This document shows, piece after piece, positions 8,080 through 16,918 of a stretch of DNA of 36,277 bases. Under the pieces are notes generated by a model. It was not told the origin of the DNA. It saw only the letters and a list, made by a program, of their open reading frames with translations, and searched no databases. Origin of the DNA: Pseudonocardia lacus (lineage in GTDB: Bacteria > Actinomycetota > Actinomycetes > Mycobacteriales > Pseudonocardiaceae); the NCBI RefSeq assembly GCF_018531445.1, contig NZ_JAHDTH010000026.1, positions 1 through 36,277 on the forward strand, in the 5' to 3' direction. The stretch's first letter is position 1; each line of letters starts with the position of its first letter. The translations under genes were made by a program, and so were the position numbers.

Positions 8080-8910
8080 TCAGCGCAGCAGCAGCACCTC
8101 CAGCCTGCGGGTGGCCACCACCGCCCCGATCGCGGTCATCACCACGAAGTAGGCGACGTGGCCGAGCAGGGCGAGCGACACGGCGCCGGTGGTGAGCCCG
8201 CGCATCAGCTCGACGGCGTGGTAGAGCGGCAGGCACTCGACGACCACCTGCAGCCAGCCCGGGTACACCGAGAGCGGGTAGAAGGTCGTCGAGAACAGGA
8301 ACATCGGCACCGTGACCAGCGTGACCAGGTCGAAGTCCTGCCAGGAGCGCATGAACGACGTCGCGGCCATGCCCACCGCGGCGAACGCGAGCGCGACCAG
8401 CAGCGCCGCCGGCAGCGCCAGCAGCGCCCACGGCCCGCCCAGCAGCCCGAACCCGGCCATGACGAGCAGGAAGCCGACGGCGTACAGCCCGCCGCGCACC
8501 AGCGCCCAGCCGATCTCGCCGAGCGCGATGTCGGCCGCACCGAGCGGCGTGGCCAGCATGGCGTCGTAGAGCTTGGCGTACTTGAGCTTGAAGAAGACGT
8601 TGAAGGTGGAGTCGAAGACGGCCCCGTTCATCGCCGAGGCGGCCAGCAGGCCGGGGGCGATGAACGCGGCGTAGGAGATCGGCGTGCCGTCCGGGCCGGG
8701 CAGCACCCCGACCAGCGAGCCCAGCCCCTGCCCCATCGCCAGCAGGTAGAAGACCGGCTCGAAGAACCCGGACAGGAACACCAGCCACGACCGGCGCGAC
8801 GCCGTGGCCGAGCGCTCCAGCAGCATGTGCGCCCGTCCCGCGTAGCCGCCGGAGGGCATCAGCCGCCAGGAGCGCGGCGGTCGCGGCAGCGAGGTCGTCG
8901 GGCCGGTCAT
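8080..8910 (-). CDS. ABC-2 type transporter permease, NodJ-like (second)
   Basis: A 276-residue permease with about six membrane segments. Family signatures are FEPVFYLLAMGQGLGSLVG, the APGLLAASAMNGAVFDSTFN block and LFSTTFYPLSVYP before the last helices, all typical of NodJ/DrrB-type ABC-2 permeases. The ATG at 8910 overlaps the stop of the upstream permease by 4 nt (ATGA), indicating translational coupling. The two permeases share architecture (FDSTFNVFFKLKYAK here, FDSTYPVLSGFKWQR in the partner), so they are paralogues that probably form a heterodimer. The exported substrate is unknown; lipooligosaccharide export is only the family namesake. Confidence 0.9.
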   Translation of the reverse strand: MTGPTTSLPRPPRSWRLMPSGGYAGRAHMLLERSATASRRSWLVFLSGFFEPVFYLLAMGQGLGSLVGVLPGPDGTPISYAAFIAPGLLAASAMNGAVFDSTFNVFFKLKYAKLYDAMLATPLGAADIALGEIGWALVRGGLYAVGFLLVMAGFGLLGGPWALLALPAALLVALAFAAVGMAATSFMRSWQDFDLVTLVTVPMFLFSTTFYPLSVYPGWLQVVVECLPLYHAVELMRGLTTGAVSLALLGHVAYFVVMTAIGAVVATRRLEVLLLR

Positions 8911-9737
8911 CGGGCCAGCCGCCGGGTGAACGTGCGCACGGCGAGCGCCGTGCCGGCGGCGAGCAGCGCGGCCAGGAACACCACGTGGCCGACGACCGCG
9001 GGCCACGCCGGCCACGGGCCGCCCAGCGCGACCGGGCGGGCCAGCTCGGTGCCGTGCCACAGCGGCGAGACCCACACCAGCGGGCGCACCAGCTCGGGCA
9101 GCCGGTCGACCGGGAAGAACGTGCCCGAGAACAGGGTCATCGGGATGACGACGAAGCGGAAGATCGCCGGGAAGGAGGCGCCCTCGGTCTCCAGGGTGGC
9201 CGAGTAGGCGGTGATCGGCGCCGCGACCGCCACCCCGGTGAGGACCGCGATCGGCACCGAGACCAGGATCCCCGCCCCGGTGGCCCCGCCCAGCAGGGCG
9301 ATCACCGCGACGAAGACGAGGCCGGCGCCGGCCATCTTGACCGCGAGCCAGCCGAGGTGGCCGAGCGCGACCTGGCCCGGGGTGATCGGGCCGGCCGTCA
9401 TCGCCGAGTAGGTGCGCTGCCACTTGAACCCGGACAGGACGGGGTAGGTGGAGTCGAAGGCGCCGGTCTGCACCGCGGACATGGCCAGCAGGCCGGGCGC
9501 GAGCCAGGCGAGGTAGTCGGCGCCGCCGGTGGCCGCCGCGGCCTGGCCCGAGCCGCGCACGAGCGCCCCGAACCCGACCCCGAACGCCAGCAGGAACAGC
9601 AGCGGCTGCACGATCGTGGACACCGCCGTGGCCCGCCAGTTGCGCCGGTACCACTCCCAGTGGTTCTCCACGACCCGCGCCACGCCGCCCAACCGGCCGG
9701 GCACGCGGCCGGTCGAGCGCACCCCCTCGGCCGTCAT
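8907..9737 (-). CDS. ABC-2 type transporter permease, NodJ-like (first)
   Basis: A 276-residue ABC-2 permease with about six hydrophobic segments after a cytoplasmic N-terminus (VENHWEWYRRNWRATAVSTI). It carries the PLLFLLAFGVGFGALV helix, APGLLAMSAVQTGAFDSTYP, and LFSGTFFPVDRLPE before the last helices. It starts at ATG 9737, 10 nt after the ATPase stop, and overlaps the second permease gene by 4 nt. The order ATPase-permease-permease suggests a complete exporter with one ATPase serving a permease heterodimer. The substrate is not deducible. Confidence 0.9.
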   Translation of the reverse strand: MTAEGVRSTGRVPGRLGGVARVVENHWEWYRRNWRATAVSTIVQPLLFLLAFGVGFGALVRGSGQAAAATGGADYLAWLAPGLLAMSAVQTGAFDSTYPVLSGFKWQRTYSAMTAGPITPGQVALGHLGWLAVKMAGAGLVFVAVIALLGGATGAGILVSVPIAVLTGVAVAAPITAYSATLETEGASFPAIFRFVVIPMTLFSGTFFPVDRLPELVRPLVWVSPLWHGTELARPVALGGPWPAWPAVVGHVVFLAALLAAGTALAVRTFTRRLAR

Positions 9738-9747
9738 CGGTCGGCCA

Positions 9748-10683
<936 letters not shown>

Positions 10684-11268
10684 GGGCCCGACGCTACGTC
10701 GGACCCCCGACATTCCGCCGCTCGGTTCGGCCGCAGCTGGAACCGGTGCTCGTCGCGGCGGTCGTCGTCGGCCAGCCTGATCGCGCCGGGCCACACGCCG
10801 ACCTCGGTCCACCCACGCGCCGCGTAGTAGCCGGGCAGTGCGGTGCCGCCGCGGGCGGACAGCAGCAACTGCTCCAGCCCGAGCTCGGCGGCCCGGCCGG
10901 CCACCGCGTGGAGCAGCACGCCGCCCCACCCCTGACTTGCCGGTCGGGGTGGACCATCAGTCGGATCACCATGCCCCGGTGCCGGACGACGTCCGCGGCG
11001 CCGGGCACCAGGAACACCGCCCCGACCAGCGCGTCGCCGGCGTCGAGCACCAGCATCTGCTCGCGCCCCGCCGCGACGGCCTCGACCGCGCGCGCCGCAC
11101 CCTCGCGGATCTGTCGCTCCGGCGCGTCCGGGACGTACCCGACGGCGCCACCGGCGCGGGTCACGTCGACCCACAGCGCCCCGAACGCCTCGACGAGTTC
11201 GGGCGTCGTGGCGTCGACCAGCCGGGGGCCGCTGACGGTCGCCCGACCGCCGCGGCCCCCGGCCCCGG

Positions 11269-11679
11269 TCACAGGGCGGGGAACCAGAGCTTGATCTCCC
11301 GGGCCGCGCTCTCCGCCGAGTCCGAGCCGTGGACCAGGTTGAACTGGGTCTCCAGGCCGAAGTCGCCGCGGATCGTGCCCGGGGTCGCCTTCTCCACCGG
11401 GTCGGTGCCGCCGGCCAGCTGGCGGAACGCCGCGATCGCCCGCGGCCCCTCCACCACGGCCGCCAGCAGCGGCCCGGAGGTGATGAACTCCAGCAGGTCG
11501 TTGAAGAAGGGCTTGCCGTCGTGCTCGGCGTAGTGCTGGGCGGCCAGCTCGTTGTCGATGGTCCGCAGCTCCGCGGCGACGAGACCCAGCCCCTTGCGCT
11601 CGATGCGGGACAGGACCTCCCCGACCAGCTTGCGCTGCACGCCGTCGGGCTTGACCAGGACCAAAGTGCGCTCACTCAC
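11269..11679 (-). CDS. ndk: Nucleoside diphosphate kinase
   Basis: Transfers the gamma-phosphate between nucleoside di- and triphosphates through a phosphohistidine. The 136-residue protein shows [18 protein letters not shown] at the N-terminus, the Kpn-loop region, and the active-site His117 in [12 protein letters not shown]; length is normal for the family. The GTG start at 11679 has no Shine-Dalgarno, but TACGCT lies 7 nt upstream, indicating a leaderless transcript. The long open frame further upstream runs into tandem repeats and is not coding. The stop overlaps the next gene by 4 nt. In mycobacteria ndk sits directly between the DUF4233 gene and rne; here both flanks carry inserted genes. 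Confidence 0.97.
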   Translation of the reverse strand: MSERTLVLVKPDGVQRKLVGEVLSRIERKGLGLVAAELRTIDNELAAQHYAEHDGKPFFNDLLEFITSGPLLAAVVEGPRAIAAFRQLAGGTDPVEKATPGTIRGDFGLETQFNLVHGSDSAESAAREIKLWFPAL

Positions 11680-11686
11680 GCACGGC

Positions 11687-11692
11687 AGCGTA
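11687..11692 (-). promoter_or_regulatory. Leaderless -10 box for ndk
   Basis: TACGCT on the minus strand matches TANNNT and ends 7 nt before the ndk GTG. The perfect palindrome at 11704-11735 would overlap the -35 region, so it could affect ndk transcription. Confidence 0.5.
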
Positions 11693-11703
11693 TCGGCGCT
11701 CCC

Positions 11704-11735
11704 CGCACCCACCCCGCCCGGGCGGGGTGGGTGCG
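11704..11735. repeat. Perfect 32-bp palindrome
   Basis: The sequence from CGCACCCACCCCGCCC reads as its own reverse complement through the centre at 11719/11720, with no loop. It lies 25-56 bp upstream of the ndk start. It could be a dimeric protein-binding site or a DNA cruciform; with no spacer it is a poor terminator. Confidence 0.85.
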
Positions 11736-11761
11736 GCCCCGAAGGTGGACCCGCGCGTCTT

Positions 11762-11823
11762 CGCAGGGTTTGCCTACCCGGCGCAGGGCCCCCGGACCCT
11801 GCGCCGGGTACACAAACCCTGCG
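11762..11823. repeat. 62-bp interrupted stem-loop
   Basis: The outer 11-bp arms (CGCAGGGTTTG at 11762-11772, complement at 11813-11823) are perfect, followed by a 2-nt mismatch. The inner 14-bp arms (TACCCGGCGCAGGG at 11775-11788, complement at 11797-11810) are also perfect, around an 8-nt loop. CGCAGGG occurs twice within each arm, so alternative foldings are possible. No poly-T tract follows on either strand. Candidate bidirectional terminator or mobile palindromic element. Confidence 0.8.
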
Positions 11824-11936
11824 ACGTGACGGAGAACCGGACGAACCGGACGCGCCGAGTGATCGTTTGCGGCGGGGCGGAAGCCCACTCTTCGCCCCGG
11901 AGACCTGCTCGATCAGAGGTCGCCCGCCGCGGAGGA

Positions 11937-12066
11937 GCCGCCGGAGGCCCCTAAACGCCCGCCGCAGGCGCCGCCGGAGGCAGCCCGCCGGAGGCAGCCC
12001 GCCGGAGGCGCCGCCGGAGGCAGCCCGCCGGAGGCGCCGCCGGAGGCAGCCCGCCGGAGGCCCCTT
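11937..12066. repeat. GC-rich tandem array, alternating 12- and 14-bp spacing
   Basis: CCGCCGGAGG occurs at 11938, then at 11971, 11985, 11999, 12011, 12025, 12037 and 12051, giving spacings of 14, 14, 12, 14, 12 and 14. The higher-order unit is 26 bp from 11999 onward. The array is bracketed by near-identical ends, GGAGGCCCCTAAA at 11943 and GGAGGCCCCTTAGG at 12056. It lies just downstream of the FMN reductase stop. It can be read as Ala/Ser/Gly repeats, but nothing supports translation. Confidence 0.85.
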
Positions 12067-12094
12067 AGGACCCCGGCGGAGAGCCCCCGAGACG

Positions 12095-12715
12095 TCACCG
12101 CCCCCCGAGCAGCTCCGAGAACGGAACCACCGGATCGGCGAAGGGATCCGCCACCGCAGGCGCCGCCCGCGCCGCGACGAGATCGGCCAACTCCCCCGCC
12201 GCCCGCGCGATCCGCTGGTCCAACGGCGCCACACCCTCGCCCCCGCCGGCCCAGTCCTCCGGCGCCGCGTACACCGCCGTCGGCACCACGACCGACCGCA
12301 GGTAGGCGAACAGCGGTCGCACCGCGTGCTCCAGGGCCAGCGAGTGCCGCCCCGTCCCACCGGTGGCGCCGATGAGGGTCGGCTTGCCGGTCAGCACCCC
12401 GTCGTCCAGGCCGTCGAAGAACGTCTTGAACAGCCCGTTGTAGGAGCCGGAGAAGATCGGCGTGACGGCGATGACGCCGTCGGCGCCGGTCACGGCGTCG
12501 ACCGCGGGGCGCAGCCCGGGGGCCGGGAAGCCGGTGAGGACGGCGTCGAGGACCTCGTGGGCGTGCTCGCGCAGCTCGACGACCTCCACCTCGACGTCGA
12601 TGCCGCGGGACCGCAGCGCCGCGACGGTGGCCTCGGTGAGGCGGTCGGCCAGCAGCCGGGTGGACGAGGGCACCCGCACCCCGGCGCTGATCACCGCCAG
12701 CTTGCGCGTGGTCAT
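12095..12715 (-). CDS. NAD(P)H-dependent FMN reductase, CE1759-like
   Basis: A 206-residue flavodoxin-fold reductase. It begins [20 protein letters not shown], carries the FMN/NAD(P)H segment [20 protein letters not shown] and has the ATGGTGRH loop. Such enzymes supply reduced FMN to a partner luciferase-like monooxygenase. The partner is encoded immediately upstream with a 4-nt overlap (ATGA), so the pair is translationally coupled. This matches the CE1758/CE1759 type gene pair of actinobacteria. The physiological substrate of the pair is unknown. Confidence 0.9.
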   Translation of the reverse strand: MTTRKLAVISAGVRVPSSTRLLADRLTEATVAALRSRGIDVEVEVVELREHAHEVLDAVLTGFPAPGLRPAVDAVTGADGVIAVTPIFSGSYNGLFKTFFDGLDDGVLTGKPTLIGATGGTGRHSLALEHAVRPLFAYLRSVVVPTAVYAAPEDWAGGGEGVAPLDQRIARAAGELADLVAARAAPAVADPFADPVVPFSELLGGR

Positions 12716-13812
12716 ACCGACACCTCCTCGGGTTCCGCCGCCTCGGCGGCGGCCTTCAGGCTCGTGTGGGTGGGGGCGTCGGGCACGTGGGCCGGCGTGA
12801 GCGCGGCGTACTCCCGGCGCAGCACCGGCAGCACCTCCTCGCCGAACAGGTCGAGCTGCTCCAGCACCGTCTTCAGCGGCAGGCCCGCGTGGTCGACGAG
12901 GAACAGCTGGCGCTGGTAGTCGCCGGCCATCTCGCGGAACGACAGGGTCTTGTCGATCACCTGCTGGGGGCTGCCGACGGTGAGCGCGGTCAGCGTGGAG
13001 AAGTCCTCCAGGGACGGGCCGTGGCCGTAGACGGGGGCGTTGTCGAAGTAGGGGCGGAACTCGCGCACCGCGTCCTGGGAGTTCTTCCGCATGAAGAACT
13101 GCCCGCCCAGCCCGACGATCGCGGTGTCTGCGGGGCCGTGGCCGTAGTGCTCGAAGCGGCGCCGGTAGAGCTGGACCATGCGGCGCACGTGCCCGGCGTC
13201 CCAGAAGATGTTGTTGTGGAAGAAGCCGTCGCCGTAGTAGGCGGCCTGCTCCGCGATCTCGGGGCTGCGGATGGAGGCGTGCCACACGAACGGCGGGACG
13301 CCGTCGAGCGGGCGCGGGGTGGCGGTGAAGCCCTGCAGCGGGGTCCGGAAGCGGCCCTCCCAGTCGACCACGTCCTCGCGCCATAGCCTGCGCAGCAGGG
13401 CGTAGTTCTCGACGGCGAGCGCGATGCCGTCGCGGATGTCCTGGCCGAACCACGGGTACACGGGCCCGGTGTTGCCGCGGCCCATCATCAGGTCGACCCG
13501 CCCGCCGGACAGGTGCTGCAGCATCGCGTAGTCCTCGGCGATCTTCACCGGGTCGTTGGTGGTGATCAGCGTGGTCGCGGTGGACAGCAGCAGCCGCTCG
13601 GTGCGGGCGGCGACGTAGCCGAGCATGGTCGTGGGCGAGGACGGCACGAACGGCGGGTTGTGGTGCTCGCCGGTCGCGAAGACGTCGAGCCCGATCTCCT
13701 CGGCCTTGAGCGCGATCGCCACCATCGCCTTGATCCGCTCCGCCTCGGTGGGGGTGCGGCCGTTCGTGGGGTCGGGCGTGACGTCCCCGACGGTGAAGAC
13801 GCCGATCTGCAT
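12712..13812 (-). CDS. LLM class flavin-dependent oxidoreductase, CE1758-like
   Basis: A 366-residue luciferase-like monooxygenase (TIM barrel, FMN-dependent). Typical segments are LDVFATGEHHNPPFVPSSPT, LLLSTATTLITTNDPVKIAEDYAML, SGGRVDLMMGRG and HASIRSPEIAEQAAYYGDGFF. The ATG at 13812 (MQIGVFTVGDVTPDP) is preceded by GGAGG, so it is preferred over the TTG-like start nine codons upstream. It is the first gene of a two-gene operon with the FMN reductase. A palindrome at 13826-13841 sits in its promoter region. Roles suggested for such pairs (oxidative breakdown of small organic compounds, hydroperoxide response) are not testable from sequence. Confidence 0.92.
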   Translation of the reverse strand: MQIGVFTVGDVTPDPTNGRTPTEAERIKAMVAIALKAEEIGLDVFATGEHHNPPFVPSSPTTMLGYVAARTERLLLSTATTLITTNDPVKIAEDYAMLQHLSGGRVDLMMGRGNTGPVYPWFGQDIRDGIALAVENYALLRRLWREDVVDWEGRFRTPLQGFTATPRPLDGVPPFVWHASIRSPEIAEQAAYYGDGFFHNNIFWDAGHVRRMVQLYRRRFEHYGHGPADTAIVGLGGQFFMRKNSQDAVREFRPYFDNAPVYGHGPSLEDFSTLTALTVGSPQQVIDKTLSFREMAGDYQRQLFLVDHAGLPLKTVLEQLDLFGEEVLPVLRREYAALTPAHVPDAPTHTSLKAAAEAAEPEEVSV

Positions 13813-13825
13813 CTCAGCCTCCGGT

Positions 13826-13845
13826 AGTTGCATCTGCAAGTACTT
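13826..13845. promoter_or_regulatory. Palindromic operator candidate before the LLM gene
   Basis: AGTTGCATCTGCAAGT (13826-13841) contains the perfect TTGCA-N2-TGCAA core with one outer mismatch. The overlapping palindrome AAGTACTT covers 13838-13845. It lies 14 nt upstream of the LLM start, beyond the ribosome-binding site. The TTGCA-N2-TGCAA style resembles MarR-family operators; the nearest regulator encoded here is a TetR (13882-14514). Confidence 0.5.
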
Positions 13846-13881
13846 CGCTGAACGCGTCCGCCCCCGCGGTTATGCCCGGGC

Positions 13882-14514
13882 TCAGTCGGGGGCGCGCTCG
13901 AACAGCCGGACCACCTGCTCGGCGTAGCGCTCGACCAGCTCGGACGACGTCACGTCGGCGACCCCGAACAGGCCGCGCGCCAGCTGCGGGTAGACGGCGA
14001 GCGCGTTGGCCGCGCTCATCGCGATGAGCACCAGCGCGGCCGGGTCGATGCGGTCGTCGAGCTCGCCGGCCGCCTGGCGCTCCCGGATCCGCTCGACGTC
14101 CTGGCGCAGCCGGGCGTCGCGCTCGCGGACGCCCTCGTCATCGTCGTCGACCCCGGTGCCCGCCAGCCCCTCCCAGGCCAGCAGCCGCCCGCCGCCTGCG
14201 GGGTCGGCGCTGGCCCGGACGTAGCGCCGGATCGTCTCGGCGAAGTCGAGGTCCTCGGGGACGGCCCGCGCCTCGTGCTCGCGCCAACGCCGCCCGATCT
14301 CGCGGTACAGACCCTGCTTGCCGTCGAAGTAGTACGCGATGAGCTGCTGGTTGACCCCGGCCCGGGCGGCGATGTCGGAGACCCGGGCGCCGGCGTAGCC
14401 CCGCGCGGAGAACTCCTCGACGGCCGCTTCGAGGATGCGCGCCCTGGTGCGCTCGGGGTCGCGCCTGCGCTCGTGCGGAGCGGGCGCTCGGCGGGCCCTG
14501 CGCGGTGTCCCCAT
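13882..14514 (-). CDS. TetR/AcrR family transcriptional regulator
   Basis: A 210-residue repressor. The N-terminal HTH (about residues 22-70) reads RTRARILEAAVEEFSARGYA, then VSDIAARAGVNQQLIAYYFDGK, a canonical TetR domain. The C-terminal ligand domain is helical and generic. The ATG at 14514 is chosen because the HTH follows at the usual distance; an upstream TTG at 14547 is possible. It is divergent from the DHA2 exporter (112-bp gap), the classic arrangement for a repressor of a drug efflux pump. It also lies 69 bp upstream of the LLM gene in the same direction and could control that operon. Confidence 0.9.
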   Translation of the reverse strand: MGTPRRARRAPAPHERRRDPERTRARILEAAVEEFSARGYAGARVSDIAARAGVNQQLIAYYFDGKQGLYREIGRRWREHEARAVPEDLDFAETIRRYVRASADPAGGGRLLAWEGLAGTGVDDDDEGVRERDARLRQDVERIRERQAAGELDDRIDPAALVLIAMSAANALAVYPQLARGLFGVADVTSSELVERYAEQVVRLFERAPD

Positions 14515-14626
14515 CCGGCCATCCTGCCATCCGGCCGACTGCCTCAATCATCTGTTTGGTTGACAAGTTCATTCGTCGTCATGACACTGCTGCGCACACG
14601 GATGATCGGACGAGGGGGCTCGGGGG
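14515..14626. promoter_or_regulatory. Divergent promoter region, TetR / MFS exporter
   Basis: The gap contains TTGACA (14560-14565), a perfect -35 hexamer on the plus strand, but only weak -10 candidates near 14582-14588. TGT-N7-ACA (TGTTTGGTTGACA, 14553-14565) overlaps that -35 and could be a weak TetR half-site pair. No strong long inverted repeat was found. Confidence 0.4.
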
Positions 14627-16051
14627 ATGACGAAGGAACCGTTCGAGGGCCGCTGGCGGGCGCTGACGCTGCTGCTGGCCGCGGTGTTCATGGACATGGT
14701 CGATGCGCAGATCGTCACGGTGGCGCTGCCGACGCTGCAGCGGGACCTGCAGGCCGCGCCGGCGGTCCTGCAGTGGACCGCGACCGGCTACACGCTGGCG
14801 TTCGCGCTGATGCTGATCACCGGTGGCCGCCTCGGCGACCGGTACGGCCACCGCGCGCTGTTCGCGCTGGGCACGGCGGGCTTCGGGGCGGCCTCGCTGG
14901 CCGCCGGTCTGGCTCCGGGCGCGGGGCCGCTGCTGGCGGCGCGGGTGGCCCAGGGGTTGTTCGCCGGGCTGATGGTGCCGCAGGTGCTGGCGTTCGTGCA
15001 GGCCGAGTTCCCGGCCGCCGAGCGGGGGCGCGCGATGGCGTTCTACGGCATGACGTTCCCGATCGGCGGCCTGGCCGGGCCGCTGCTGGGCGGGCTGCTC
15101 ACCCAGGCCGACCTGTTCGGCTGGGGCTGGCGGACGGTGTTCCTGGTCAACGTGCCGATCGCCGCGGTGGTGGCGGTCGGCGCGCTGCTGCTGATGCCGG
15201 CGCCGCGGCGGACCGCGCGCAGCGGCGTCGACGTGCTCGGCGTGCTGGTGCTGGGCGCGGCGCTGCTCGCCGTGCTGTACCCGCTGGTTCGCGGGCCCGA
15301 GCTGGGCTGGCCGGGCCGGGCGTTCGCGGTGATGGCCTGCGCGGTGCCGCTGCTGGCGCTCTTCGTCGCCCACCAGCGGGCCCGGGAGCGGCGGGGACGC
15401 GAGCCGCTGGTGCGACCCGGCCTGTTCGCCGACCGGGCGATGTCGGTCGGCGCGCTGGTGATGCTGGTCTTCTACTGCGGGATGGGCACCTTCTTCGTGC
15501 TGGCGCTGCACCTGCAGGGCGCGCTGGGCTACTCGCCGCTGGGGGCGGCGCTGACGATGCTCCCGGCGACGGTCGGGATCGTCGCCGGCAACGGCATCGG
15601 CATGCCGCTGGCGCCGCGGTTGGGCCGCGCGCTCCCCGCCGCCGGGCTCGTCCTGCTGCTGGTCGGCACCGGCTGGACGATCGCCGCGGTGACCGCGGCC
15701 GGTGCCGGGCTCACGGCGTGGCACCTGCTCGTCCCCGTGCTGCTGTACGGGGCCGGGCTGGGGCTCGGCGCCTCCTCCCTCATGCTGATCACGCTGTCCG
15801 GCGTCGACCGGGCCGACGCCGGCGCGGCGTCCGGGGTGGTGAACACCGTGGTGCAACTGGGCGTGGCGGCCGGCCCGGCCACGATCGGCACGGCCTACTT
15901 CGCCGGGCTCGCCGACGGGCCCTTCGACGCCGCGCGCGACGCCCTGCTCATCGGCCTCGCCCTGTTCGGCGTGGCCCTGCTGGCGTGCGCGCTGCTGCCG
16001 CGACCGGTCGCGGTGCCGGCCGCCGCCGGCGCCGCACCCGTCGTCGACTGA
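14627..16051 (+). CDS. MFS drug exporter, DHA2 family (14 TM)
   Basis: A 474-residue exporter of the EmrB/QacA (DHA2) type, using proton motive force in the cytoplasmic membrane. TM1 has VFMDMVDAQIVTVALPTLQ, the family mark. Motif A GGRLGDRYGHR follows TM2. The motif C-like helix contains GGLAGPLLGGLL. About 14 hydrophobic segments can be counted. The ATG at 14627 is preceded by a G-rich tract (GAGGGGG). It is divergent from a TetR gene, which probably represses it. The substrate is unknown. Confidence 0.92.
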   Translation: MTKEPFEGRWRALTLLLAAVFMDMVDAQIVTVALPTLQRDLQAAPAVLQWTATGYTLAFALMLITGGRLGDRYGHRALFALGTAGFGAASLAAGLAPGAGPLLAARVAQGLFAGLMVPQVLAFVQAEFPAAERGRAMAFYGMTFPIGGLAGPLLGGLLTQADLFGWGWRTVFLVNVPIAAVVAVGALLLMPAPRRTARSGVDVLGVLVLGAALLAVLYPLVRGPELGWPGRAFAVMACAVPLLALFVAHQRARERRGREPLVRPGLFADRAMSVGALVMLVFYCGMGTFFVLALHLQGALGYSPLGAALTMLPATVGIVAGNGIGMPLAPRLGRALPAAGLVLLLVGTGWTIAAVTAAGAGLTAWHLLVPVLLYGAGLGLGASSLMLITLSGVDRADAGAASGVVNTVVQLGVAAGPATIGTAYFAGLADGPFDAARDALLIGLALFGVALLACALLPRPVAVPAAAGAAPVVD

Positions 16052-16122
16052 CCCAGCCGCTCACCACTGCCGCGGGCGGGGGGATCGGGCACGGTGGGTG
16101 GGTGCCTCGCCACCGCGACGGG

Positions 16123-16797
16123 TCAGCTGCCGCGGCGCAGGCCGGCCAGGTAGACCCGGATGAACCGGGACACCGACTCGGCGAACCCGAGGCCGGCGTG
16201 CGGGCCGAGGTTGATCGTCGTGGTCGGGTCGGCGTAGAGGGCCACCACCACCGGCGGCGGGTGCGCCACCTGCCACAGCCCGGCCGACACCAGGCCGGTG
16301 GCGCCCAGCAGCTCGAAGCAGTCGTCGCGGCCGAGTTCGGGCAGCGCCCTGTGCAGGGCGTCGGAGACCTCCCCGACCGCGGTGGTGGCCGCCACCTTGG
16401 ACCGGCGGACGGCGTCGAGCGAGACGTTGCGCTCCAGGGTGAGCGTGGAGTGGCTGAGCAGTTGGCAGAACAGCGGCCGGTCGGCGAGCGAGCGGGTGAG
16501 CACCTCCACCACCCGGTCCTCGTCGGCCGGTCCGGCGTCGAGGGCGCCGACGATGCCCGCCGCCCACTCCCGCCACTCGGCCTCGGCCAGCCGCAGGAAG
16601 ATCTCCTCGCGGGTGCCGAAGTACTTGAGCAGCGCCGACTTGTGCATGCCGACGCCGGCGGCGATGGCGGCCAGGCTCACCGAGCCGACGCCGTCGCGGA
16701 CGGCGAGCTCGCGCGCGGCGTCCAGGATCGCCGTCTCGCGCAGCCGCTTCTGCTCGGGCCGGCGGGCCCGAAGGAACCCGGCCCCCTCCGTGTGCAC
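16123..16797 (-). CDS. TetR family regulator, likely repressor of the Mo-hydroxylase operon
   Basis: A 224-residue TetR protein with HTH at residues 20-66 (RETAILDAARELAVRDGVGS, IAAGVGMHKSALLKYFGTREE). The C-terminal domain is typical for ligand sensing. The GTG at 16797 has TAGTGT 6 nt upstream and no well-spaced Shine-Dalgarno (the GGAGGAG lies too far, beyond the -10), so a leaderless start is likely. It is divergent from the molybdenum hydroxylase operon. A strong inverted repeat overlaps that operon's -35, so repression released by an aldehyde or aromatic ligand is a reasonable inference. It is convergent with the MFS gene. Confidence 0.92.
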   Translation of the reverse strand: MHTEGAGFLRARRPEQKRLRETAILDAARELAVRDGVGSVSLAAIAAGVGMHKSALLKYFGTREEIFLRLAEAEWREWAAGIVGALDAGPADEDRVVEVLTRSLADRPLFCQLLSHSTLTLERNVSLDAVRRSKVAATTAVGEVSDALHRALPELGRDDCFELLGATGLVSAGLWQVAHPPPVVVALYADPTTTINLGPHAGLGFAESVSRFIRVYLAGLRRGS

Positions 16798-16803
16798 CGC
16801 ACG

Positions 16804-16809
16804 ACACTA
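16804..16809 (-). promoter_or_regulatory. Leaderless -10 box for the TetR gene at 16123-16797
   Basis: TAGTGT on the minus strand ends 6 nt before the GTG at 16797, supporting a leaderless transcript. Confidence 0.45.
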
Positions 16810-16841
16810 GCTCCTCCGGGCGGAGCAATCGAGATAAGTCG

Positions 16842-16881
16842 ACACCGTTCTCTTGTTAGGTGAACGGTGTTGCCCTAACGT
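16842..16881 (+). promoter_or_regulatory. Operator-promoter of the Mo-hydroxylase operon
   Basis: The promoter reads TTGTTA (16853-16858), a 17-bp spacer, and TAACGT (16876-16881). A perfect inverted repeat, ACACCGTTC (16842-16850) and GAACGGTGT (16862-16870) with 11 bp between arms, covers the -35. A second, shorter pair, GTTAGG (16855-16860) and CCTAAC (16874-16879), reaches the -10. The transcript would start near 16888, about 31 nt before the first gene. The likely binder is the divergent TetR. Confidence 0.7.
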
Positions 16882-16904
16882 GGGTGTCCCGGACGACGCG
16901 AGAA

Positions 16905-16910
16905 CAGGAG
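16905..16910 (+). promoter_or_regulatory. Ribosome-binding site deciding the small-subunit start
   Basis: CAGGAG lies 8 nt before GTG 16919. It supports that GTG over the upstream in-frame TTG at 16853, which would fall inside the promoter. Confidence 0.7.
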
Positions 16911-16918
16911 CCACCGTC

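Larger units (their letters stand above)
11680..12094. other. 415-bp gene-free stretch upstream of ndk
   Basis: No open frame here looks coding. From left to right it holds the ndk -10 box, a perfect 32-bp palindrome, a 62-bp stem-loop, about 110 bp of unremarkable sequence (11824-11936), and a GC-rich tandem array. It marks the junction between the ancestral ndk side and the accessory FMN reductase/LLM genes. Confidence 0.8.

Noticed and set aside
11913-12098. Small Ala/Ser/Gly-repeat peptide
   Set aside because: The open frame exists only because the tandem GC-rich DNA repeat lacks stops. No ribosome-binding site or conserved feature supports it.
11680-12360. N-terminal extension of ndk
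   Set aside because: The open frame continues upstream, but the extension consists of repeats and arginine-rich sequence. NDK proteins start where the GTG at 11679 places them.
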